DNA from: Siphlonurus alternatus
Taxonomy: Eukaryota > Arthropoda > Insecta > Ephemeroptera > Siphlonuridae
DNA: 64,000 nt
Direction: 5' to 3'
NCBI GenBank assembly: GCA_949825025.1
Contig: OX463778.1
Span: 7,269,142-7,333,141, forward strand
Shown here: positions 56,014 through 64,000 of the stretch, one piece after another
How the letters are laid out: each line of letters opens with the position of its first letter
How positions within the stretch are numbered: position 1 is the first letter of the stretch
Program-made: the position numbers and the translations under genes
The notes under the pieces: model-generated
What the model saw: the letters and a program-made list of their open reading frames with translations, nothing else
Database searches by the model: none
Told to the model about the DNA's origin: nothing

Positions 56014-56649
56014 TAAGGGTAAAGAAACATTGATAAAAAAATATGATAAAATTTCTTTATTATAACTGAATTTTTTCCTTCTTGAAAATACAATTTTAAA
56101 TTTATTTTACACAGGATTTCATACTTATATAAAAACATGTTTAGTCTTGTTGAAATATGAAGCAAAAATATCATTGGCCAGGTAAAGTCTGATATAAGTT
56201 GTAAGAAAAATTACCTGAGCTCCGACAGTGTTTTGACATAAAATCTCTACATGAGCGAACTTTTGGTGCTCACGTGAAATGTCCCAACTTTCTTGACTAG
56301 CTTTTCATTCCTCAAATCTCCCCGACAGACAGACTGACTCCTTGTTAACCCCCAGCATCTTGCATTTCTCAACTAATTCAACACTTGTGATGTCGCAGAG
56401 TTAAGGTACGTTTACATGTGTTGTAAAAAATGCAGGTTTAAGGCACTCATCGTGAACTATATTCCAGCTGTTTTCTGTGGCGTAATGTTGGTACTGTTGT
56501 GTCTAAAATGTGTTGTTCACCAAGATGGCCGCCTTACAATTTCACAGCAATTACGCCACAGTTAAATGCAGCTTAACATTATCACTTTATTTCCTTTAAA
56601 GTATATTAATATGATATTACTTATTTTGACATGAAGAATGGACAACATA
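56014..56649. other. Spacer with a dyad-rich patch
   Basis: 56400-56575 contains CTGTGGCGTAATG opposite CAATTACGCCACAG and GGTACGTTTACATG at its left edge, resembling a foldback element; no sister copy identifies it. No gene. Confidence 0.35.
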
Positions 56650-56965
56650 TATATGAAAAAATTTTATTGCAGAAATGAATAGAAGGCACCAAATTATGCT
56701 ACTTTTAATTTTTTCAGATTTTTTTGAAACCCGGAACTATTTTTAAATAATTATTGAAAGTTCTGTAAGTTAAGTTGGCACCCCTGAATCCTTAATAAAA
56801 AGGATAGGATTGAGACGCCTATATATTGACGCCTTCAGAGGGTGCGTGGCCGCACTTTCAATAATTATTTAAAAATAGTTCCGGGTCTCAAAAAAATCTG
56901 AAAAAATTCAGAGTAGCAGAATTTGGTACCTTCTATCCATTTCTGCTATAAAAAAATTTCATACA
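56650..56965. mobile_element. Family E foldback element, copy 5
   Basis: Arms TATGAAAAAATTTTATTGCA, GAATAGAAGGCACCAAATT, GGAACTATTTTTAAATAATT and inverses. The centre carries AGGATAGGATTGAGACGCC. Confidence 0.7.
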
Positions 56966-58505
56966 ATGTATGTTGTCCATTTAAGAGTTTAAATTCATAA
57001 AAACATGTATGGTAGGATTTTGGTGAACGTATAAAAATCGAATTACTTAGAAAATATGGTCTGGTATATTTTAACGTACACATCTTGAGCTCGAGCACGA
57101 ATGTTCTCCTGGTTCTTTTTGTGGACGTTACCATGCAGTCTATATGATTTAGACGTTACATAACTTATAGTAAATACGATAGTTAGACTGCATGCTAAAT
57201 TTACCTCACCCAAATATACAAATCTGCGTCTATACGTCGTTACATGTATAATTTATCCCTCGGAGCTTAACAACGTTCGTGAAGTCTCGAGTTGTATTAC
57301 TTTTTGAAATATTCCCATTGGACACCACGAAAAATCTTGGCACATGATTTTAATTCACAGACATATAAAAATCACTTTGGATTTAAACTCACATGGTATA
57401 TTTGGAGCGCGACCAACTGCAGACACAACAAACATCACGTGACCAATGTCGTGACGTCATTGGTAGCAGTAGAGGCTTCAAGTCAGCTGATTCTGCGGTG
57501 TTTCTACCTTCCTATATCCAAACCTATGTAAAAAAAAAAATTGAAATTGCTTTTTTGGCACTAATTTTTTTTTGTTTTGGAGAAAAATAAGTTATAAAAG
57601 ACCTTTAAATAAAGGGGGGGAGGGATTCAAATTAAAAACTTTAATAGTTACGGAAAAAAAATCAAATTTTTTTAACATGGTGGCTTATGGAGACAATTTT
57701 CCCGCCGGGAAACACTTGAAGCTTCTATAAGACAGCCGTACACGAGAAATTGTTGGATTACCTGCGTACATGATAAAAAATAAAATGGAATTATACTTAT
57801 CACAAATAGTACAAATGATACTCCTTGAGTTGAATATAATTTATCCTTATTATATACTGTATTATTAAAGGAATATATAGCCAATTATTAGTAAAATAGT
57901 AGCCACAACACCGATAATTAACTTCGAATATTATGTATTTTGGTGAAACAAATTAAAAAAAATAAATGTGTAATTCAGTACAAAAATTATACTTAATTAC
58001 ACGATAAATTATAATAGTTTGGTTTTAATACAGGAATAAGGAAAATATGAAAAGTAATACTTCTTTAAATCATTTGCATGCGGTAAATCATATATAATAT
58101 TGAAAGCGAGCGTTAAGTTTGCCACGGCTCAAAGTGCCATCTTTTGAGCGATAGGAAAAACTGAACGGTGACCTATACACGGATCACTATATAGCAAGTA
58201 TATACTGCAAAGCCGTCTCTAAAGTGAGTGCGTACTGTACACCTGCGAATATTATCATAAAAATTAAATAATAAAATATTTTGAACACTGCTAATTTAGG
58301 CCATGTCATCCAGTAAATCTAAACGCAATTGCTGTGTTGTTGGATTGTTAATATTACTTATAGAAATATACGGAAAATTTAAAGGTGGATTCACGCAGCA
58401 AGAAGAAAAAACGTAATCAAGTTATACAATGATGTAATAATTAAATATAACTTATTGAAGTACACAGTAATTTATATATGTTTGTTGCATATAATATATA
58501 TGTGT

Positions 58506-58507
<2 letters not shown>
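56966..58507. other. AT-rich spacer
   Basis: Includes TGACGTCA near 57451 and a G run near 57614. No gene is supported; frames at 57292-57590 overlap in different phases and have no known domain. Confidence 0.4.

Positions 58508-58592
<85 letters not shown>
58508..58592. repeat. (TA)n microsatellite
   Basis: About 40 TA units. Confidence 0.95.
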
Positions 58593-58596
<4 letters not shown>

Positions 58597-58821
58597 GCTT
58601 GTATAAGTTGTGTACATATTAAATAATGTTTCGTGTTTGATTAAATATTTAATAATATTGGGCTTAAGAAGCATTCTCTCTGTTATTTGTTGTAATAATT
58701 ATTAACTGGCATATTATGAAAGAAAATATTGCTTCGACTTAATTTTATGAGCAGTACACATGCATACATTAATTATAATAATTATGATAAATTTCATAAT
58801 GAATTTTACTTTAGTAATACT

Positions 58822-58955
58822 GGGCGCGATTCACGAAGAGAGTTATCCAGGTTTTTCACTAACCACGTTTGGTGTCATTGAATTAGGTTGGCGCTAACCG
58901 TGGTTAGTGAGAAAGCTGGATAACTTTCTGGTTATCTCTTTCGTGAATCGCCCCC
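58822..58955. mobile_element. Family G palindrome, copy 7
   Basis: Ends GGGCGCGATTCACGAAGAG and CTTTCGTGAATCGCCCCC, flanked by ACT (58819-58821, 58956-58958). The inner arms are TCACTAACCACG and CGTGGTTAGTGAG, with TTGAATTAGGTTGGCGC in the centre, shared with G3. Confidence 0.75.
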
Positions 58956-59164
58956 ACTAACAATATATAGTAAAAATAATGGAATCTTTGATGTTTTTTA
59001 TTAATATTATTGATACTTCTTTAACATCAAATAGTAATGTTGCGGTGTTATATTGTATGGATGGGACTGCTTGGGAGCCAACAAATTTTCTACGATATGC
59101 AGTATGCAGCCAGAACTTTCAAGGAAGTCGGAAATAAAATTACCCACATAGTCCTTCCTACCTC

Positions 59165-59332
59165 CAAGGCGCGGATCATGAAAAAAAATTCGGGGGGAGG
59201 GGGCCTGCCTCCATTAGGCAATGCAATGTAAAAAAAAAAAAAAAAATTGGAGTGGAAAAAAAGTCTATTGCCCATGGTAAACCCAACATTTCAGGGGCCA
59301 GATTAATTCCCCACCCCCCGGATCCGCGCCTG
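59165..59332. mobile_element. Element L, hAT-like MITE
   Basis: Ends CAAGGCGCGGATC and GGATCCGCGCCTG. CAGG-GCGGATC-type termini are common in animal hAT elements (known pattern). Subterminal GGGGGGAGGGGG-type and CCACCCCCC runs are also inverted. The flanks are not a clear 8-bp repeat. Confidence 0.55.
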
Positions 59333-59489
59333 CTCTTCTCTGCCTTTCTTCCTGCTGAATATATATATTATATATAAAAAAGTATCATAATCTGACCAAA
59401 ACACCAAACGCTATGAGCGCGCTGTGAATTAAAAGATTATTTTTTTGCCCCCCCCCCCCCTTCCCCAAGCCCCCAACTCGCGGCGGGGT
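59333..59489. other. Spacer with C run
   Basis: Run of about 13 C at 59448-59460. Nothing else. Confidence 0.4.
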
Positions 59490-59680
59490 AATGGGTAGAA
59501 TAGAAAATTTAGAAAATTGCTTTATTGGGTAGGGTTAAGGTAGAGGGATAGGATGGCGGTCACAGCCTGTTACGCTGTGCAGCATTCGCTAAGGTGAGAC
59601 TGAGGGAACCGTGGGAAACTTCAGTGACTTTAGTCAGGACGGACCCCTCTACTTTTTCTCAATGGACCTTCTGTCTGCAT
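59490..59680 (-). mobile_element. SINE family V, 3' fragment (copy 10)
   Basis: On the minus strand: GTCCGTCCTGACTAAAGTC, TTTCCCACGGTTCCCTCAGTC, AGCGAATGCTGCAC and CCTACCCAATAAAGC. Second tail subtype; no 5S head. Confidence 0.6.
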
Positions 59681-60190
59681 CGCATGTGTTGACAAACATT
59701 TTTATTTTAAAGAATTTGTTAAATAATTTTTTGGTTAGAAAATAAATATAGTGATTATTCAACAGTGAATAATTTTTTTACGTTAGCAAAAGAATGGACA
59801 ACCTGTATGCTTTTTTTAAGTTATATTTAAAGAAGACCTCAGTTATTTATATTGTCAATTTTCTCTGTATTTTTTTTTTAACCCTTCAACCTTCAACACA
59901 ATTAAATGAAAAAGTGCAGTAAAAGAGAAAAGAAAATACTGAAATTATTTTAATGTATATAATATATTATAATTATATAATTTAAATATTATATATACTG
60001 ATAATAAATATAATTATTATAATATAATGTATTAAATATCTCATTTAATTGTAACATTTATTTTAAATTTTTGGATCACACTTTTTATAATTCATTCATT
60101 ATTCAATCTCTTTGAAAATTTGTTACTTTAATACTAAAATATTGACAAAATCATGCATTTATTTTTAAACTGATTATTATTTCTTCTCTA
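59681..60190. other. AT-rich spacer
   Basis: Contains an imperfect ATTATAATATA-rich stretch (59955-60040). No gene. Confidence 0.4.
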
Positions 60191-60194
60191 TTGA

Positions 60195-60505
60195 TGGCAA
60201 CGTTGCACATCCACCTGCCACCTGCGTTGTTGACAATGCAACTCATCAACCCCCACCTCCGCGTGACAGACGGAAGTGCCAGCAGCCCCGGCCAAGACTG
60301 CATGGAATGCGAACAAATTACCCCCAGGCAATCAGCCGCGTACTGCAGATGCTGCGCATCAAAATGTTGTGGAAATTCCTCCCCTTGCAGATATTATTGA
60401 AGTTATTATAAAATTGAAAGTTACTGCTACAAAAAATAATGAAAGTAAAATAATAGTGGCGATAGAGGGGATGGTCGGAAGAAACAATGTAAATGCAAGG
60501 ATCAC
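60195..60505 (+). pseudogene. Possible coding remnant, unidentified
   Basis: A GC-richer island in AT-rich DNA with a codon-like texture in more than one frame. The frame covering about 60276-60505 encodes a proline/alanine-rich start and then Val-Val-Glu-Ile-Pro-Pro-Leu-Ala-Asp-Ile-Ile-Glu-Val. It ends in a polar Ala-Ile-Glu-Gly-Met-Val-Gly stretch and runs without a stop into the adjoining SINE. Upstream, a different frame is open from 60195, so a frameshift is possible. I do not recognise the protein. It could be an exon or a piece of a retroelement ORF. Confidence 0.25.
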
Positions 60506-60812
60506 ACTACGTCGAGCGTCGTTAGGACTTGGATGGGTGACCGTTTCAATTAAGAATTACGTTGCTCCCTCTCTGGGGTAAATTTTTCTCGCAATTTAAC
60601 CCAGTGCAGTGATGCACTTGTGTGTGGTTCCCCAGACTTTGGATGTCGCTTTGTTTTTGGTCCATTGAGAAAACGTATAGAGATGTCTGTCCTGATGACT
60701 GAGGTTTTCCACGGTTCCCTCAGTCTCACTTCAGTGAATACTGAGACGAGTAACAGGCCTTGGCCACCATCCCTCCATACCTTATCCCAACTCATTACCC
60801 CGCCGAGAGCTG
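60506..60812 (+). mobile_element. 5S-derived SINE, copy 11 (5'-truncated head)
   Basis: Starts within the 5S part: CTACGTCGAGCGTCGTTAGG, ACTTGGATGGGTGACCG. The body has TTCCCCAGACTTTGGATGTC, GACTGAGGTTTTCCACGG, TTCCCTCAGTCTCAC, CAGGCCTTGGCCACCATCC and CATTACCCCGCCGAGAGC. Frames on both strands here are artefacts. Confidence 0.75.
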
Positions 60813-60813
60813 T

Positions 60814-60974
60814 AAATCCGGTATTACACGTTACAATTTTTCTAACTATTGAATACAATTTTTCCTTACAAGAAAATTTGAACTCCATTTGTTTGTATGG
60901 AGGTGAAATTTTCTTGTAAGGAAAAAAAATTGTATTCAATAGTTAGAAAAATTGTATCGTGTAATACCGGCTTA
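60814..60974. mobile_element. Family H palindrome, copy 3
   Basis: AATCCGGTATTACACG to CGTGTAATACCGGCTTAA. The arms pair nearly throughout (TTTTTCCTTACAAGAAAATT and inverse). It is joined to the 3' end of SINE V11, so it inserted there or the SINE ended there. Confidence 0.8.
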
Positions 60975-61120
60975 AGCTTTAATTAGGAAGTGTTCAAAAA
61001 AAAAAAAATCAAGGATTTTACGGTCGCGGATCTTACTCGTGACACAGAAATTAATGATATTGATATTCCGAATTAAAAATTTTTAACTTTTTTTGTTTGA
61101 TATTTACTATGCTTCATCTG

Positions 61121-61259
61121 TAAAGCCTGTACGTATTATTTGCATACAATTTTTCCTTGCAAGAAAATTTCATCTCCATACAAACAAAGTTAAGTTTTCT
61201 CGAAAGGAAAAATTAAATGCAATTGGAAAAAATTGTATCGTGCAGTAATACCGCCTTTA
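61121..61259. mobile_element. Family H palindrome, copy 4
   Basis: TAAAGCCTGTACGTATTATT to CGTGCAGTAATACCGCCTTTA. Inner arms TTCCTTGCAAGAAAATTTC and a diverged inverse. Confidence 0.65.
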
Positions 61260-62022
61260 GATATGAAAATAAATAAAACAAAACGATTATTAATTTTCTT
61301 ATTTAAAATGAGACATTACAATGCAATCGTGGTATTATCATCGTGGTATCGTGGTGGTTGCAATTAAAATTTGCAACCCCCCTAAATAGCGAGAAATGAT
61401 TATGTACCCCATTATAATGGTTCCAAATAGGGTTGAGGCTTCAAATCAACCACGGTCGGATAGCCAATTAAATTTGGGCTGCCATATGGGATAGGTCCTC
61501 CATACAAAATCCTGTATTTTTGGGGGGAAGTCGTGGGTACTAAACCTAGGGAGGTTTGGCTGTACGTGGCAGGTCATAGCTGCCATTTTCGGTCTCTTTC
61601 GTTCATTGGAGGCATGCAGGAATCTATAAAAAAAAATTAACATCACCACCGTTGTGATTGTAATCAATGTTTCAACCTTATATATAACTGGCAATTATTG
61701 ATATTAAAAAAAAATATATAAGAATAAAAAATAAAAGAACTGAAGGCACAGGGGATGATGAAATAAGTTTTTAACATGATCAAAATTATTGATTATATTT
61801 ATAATCGTGCTCAATTAATATTCGTAATTTACGGCCTGAATGTATAGTTCTGTTCGACGGTACGTTTGAGCAGTGATGATATTTTTATTTGTTTTATTTT
61901 TGTTATCTTTGAAACTTAAGGGTTAACCTATAATTAAATTTAAATAAATTATAATTATCACCGGTGAATTAGTTTTTTTATGTAAGTTCATTTATTAAAG
62001 AAAATTACAAATGAAAGGGACA

Positions 62023-62023
<1 letters not shown>
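61260..62023. other. AT-rich spacer
   Basis: No gene supported; the 82-codon minus frame at 61446-61694 shows no known domain. Confidence 0.35.

Positions 62024-62068
<45 letters not shown>
62024..62068. repeat. (AT)n microsatellite
   Basis: About 22 AT units. Confidence 0.95.
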
Positions 62069-62072
<4 letters not shown>

Positions 62073-62410
62073 AATTATTTTAAAGTTGTAGCTACCGAAC
62101 TGCTTTTTTTCTGCATGGTTCTAACTTACATTTTTAATTTAAAATGAAATGTTTAGTGACATAAATAATTTTTTGTTTACTTTTTTTATTTATTATTCAG
62201 TATAACATGTTTGAAATTAGGTAAAACACCCTGAAATCCATAATAAATAATTAATTCAATTCTAGGAGCTGACATATTGGCCACTCTCAGTGTATTGCTA
62301 CGTATTAACCCATAGCAAGTAACTGCAGACCGCGCGGGCAGTCACCGCTCCGTTTCATCTTATCGCCACTAGGCGTCGCTTTAAAAAGACGCTTGCGGTA
62401 ACGCTCGTTC

Positions 62411-64000
62411 TCAATAGAATAGAATAGAATAGAATAGAATAGAATAGAATAGAATAGAATAGAATAGAATAGAATAGAATAGAAAATATCTTTATTGCGG
62501 CGAGGTTTAGGCAAGCCCATTCTTGCACCTAACCGCCAAAAATTACAGTTTGGGATTTGCTGAAAGAGATAATTAGACAGGTATTGCATTAAATTTAATA
62601 TTTAAAAGCACAATTTTTTTTTAATAAAGTTCATAAATTCTTCATCCCATAACTAAAATTAGCACTGAATTCACTCAAAAACGCCAATAAAATATTCACT
62701 TTTATTACAAAATCACTGTTAAACTGATAGACAAATTAAACAATAGTAATAAAATAAACACTTACATGCAACTTTAAGATAAAGTACATATACATAGGCA
62801 TACTAAATACTTAATTAATATAATAAATATGTAAACAATACAGCACTTAGATATGTATATATAAAAATGTTATAAATATTATTAAAAATAAACAAAATAA
62901 AAATTAATTAAAAACTTTGATATTAATATAACAATAGTACACTAAATATTTATAACTAGTACTTAGCTTTAAAATTGCATTTAACAAGCATGTAATCATA
63001 AATTCTCTTTTTAAAACATGCCATGGTTTTTAATGTACATATTTCACTCGGCAACTCATTCCAAAGTTTACCACCTTTTACAGCTAAGGAATTTCTGAAA
63101 TTGTAACAACGATCCATCGGCACATGAATAAACAACGCATGAGTGCGAGTTACACGTTGTCTAACAGAAGAGCTTTTTAAAAATATACTATCCAAATACA
63201 TAGGTAACATATTATGTATAATTTTATATACTGTTATCAACAAGTGAACTTTTTGCCTATCAACAATTTTTAACCACAGTAATTTTTTATAGTAAGGAGT
63301 TATGCTCTCTCTTTTTTTAACATCAAAAATATATCTTACAGCATTATTTTGTAAAACTTGTAATCTTTTCAACTCCTCAACATGCATATCACACATAATA
63401 TTATCACAATAATCAAAGAGAGGCATTATTAATGAATTGACCAACATAATTCTAACTTTCTCCGAAGTACTGCTTCTAAATTTATATAAATGATGAAGTA
63501 CAGAGTAAACTTTTCTGCAAATTTGACCTACTTGTAATGACCATGTAAACAAATTATCCATAACAACTCCAAGATTTTTAACACTTTTTGAATATTTTAT
63601 CTCAGTATTTTTAACAACAATATTAGAAACATTATCCTTTACTGCATTTAGCAGAAACTGATCACCAAAAATAATACTTTGAGTTTTACCCTCATTGATT
63701 CATAAACCATGCAGCGTAGACCAATGTACAACAGATTCAATATCTGCATTTAACAATCCCACAGTCTCATTTACGCACTCAGGTTTACAGTGTAAATATA
63801 ATTGTAAATCATCAGCATATACATGATACTTAGAAAATTGTATAGTCTTACCAATATCATGCGTATATAATAAGTAAAGTAAGGGTCCAAGGACACTGCC
63901 CTGTGGGACTGAACACTTTAACTCTGCCCAATTAGATTTAGTATTATTAGGACCAATAACAGCCTGCTTTCTATCCCGAAGATAGGAATCAAAACATGAC
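62411..64000 (-). pseudogene. Non-LTR retrotransposon, 3' part with RT domain (W3), runs off window
   Basis: Minus-strand frame from the window edge (63999) to the stop at 62956-62958, 348 codons including stops. It encodes the second half of a reverse transcriptase. It contains the Val-Pro-Gln-Gly-Ser-Val-Leu-Gly-Pro-Leu motif, the catalytic Tyr-Ala-Asp-Asp box and Leu-Gly-Val. It then shows the C-terminal region with Phe-Asp-Tyr-Cys-Asp, Leu-Gln-Asn-Asn-Ala-Val-Arg, Leu-Trp-Asn-Glu-Leu-Pro and a basic end. One premature TGA at 63700-63702 (codon 100 of the visible part) breaks it, so this copy is dead as it stands. The intact stretch 62956-63561 is 201 codons. The motifs fit the Jockey/CR1 group. 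The 3' UTR runs to about 62484 and ends in a (TTCTA)n tail. Confidence 0.85.
62414..62483. repeat. (TAGAA)n microsatellite, tail of W3
   Basis: About 14 TAGAA units on the plus strand. On the minus strand it directly follows AATAAAGATATTT, as the 3' tail of the W3 retrotransposon. Confidence 0.9.

Overview
This is an AT-rich animal nuclear window, most likely from an arthropod and probably an insect. That inference rests on the style of the reverse-transcriptase fragments, the SINE tail sequences, the intron-like AT-rich DNA and the absence of any bacterial operon structure. The species cannot be told from the sequence. No complete host gene is visible. The content is almost entirely transposable-element DNA, dominated by short non-autonomous elements with terminal inverted repeats (TIRs), many of them near-perfect palindromes, plus SINEs, three non-LTR retrotransposon fragments, one solo LTR and several long microsatellites.

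Repeat families (my own letters). A: about 24 copies of a roughly 270-bp element whose ends read CCYGAGTTGAAA and TTTCAACTAGGG. B: roughly 220-bp elements with AAGGYGGATT ends. C and D: palindromic elements flanked by duplicated TTAA (piggyBac-like target). E, G, H, I, S: foldback palindromes. F: CAGTCAAATT-ended elements with TA flanks and CCGGAAGT motifs. J and L: hAT-like elements. K: GGCTG-ended elements with 3-bp duplications. N: a 3.67-kb element with about 650-bp TIRs. O: a 1.65-kb element with about 463-bp near-perfect TIRs and TA flanks. P: a 49-bp perfect inverted repeat around an (AT)n tract. V: SINEs with a 5S-rRNA-derived head. T: tRNA-derived SINEs. W: non-LTR retrotransposon fragments.

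Layout. 1-8.7 kb: A, B, E, G, H, M and S repeats. 8.9-10.4 kb: two 5S-SINEs, one split by a 468-bp solo LTR. 13-15.3 kb: I, C and A. 15.8-20.6 kb: a dense nest of P, F, E, A, B, U, I and Q. 20.9-26.6 kb: (TC)n, A, G, J, D and O. 28-34.8 kb: I, A, F, the large N element and A. 36-43.5 kb: tRNA-SINE, A, B, S and nested C elements. 43.8-49.6 kb: K, B, W, V, G, E/D/B nest, A and K. 50-53.7 kb: A, a 5'-truncated non-LTR copy and V. 54-55.5 kb: a (GA)n tract and a possible chemoreceptor-like exon broken by element J2. 55.7-62.4 kb: A, E, G, L, V and H. 62.4-64 kb: the 3' part of a non-LTR retrotransposon on the minus strand, running off the window.

The main value of the window is as a fossil record of nested insertion. 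Because many copies are inserted into other repeats whose consensus can be read from sister copies, target-site duplications (TTAA, TA, TAA, TTA, TGA, CTAT and others) can be read directly. Coordinates of degenerate copies are approximate.
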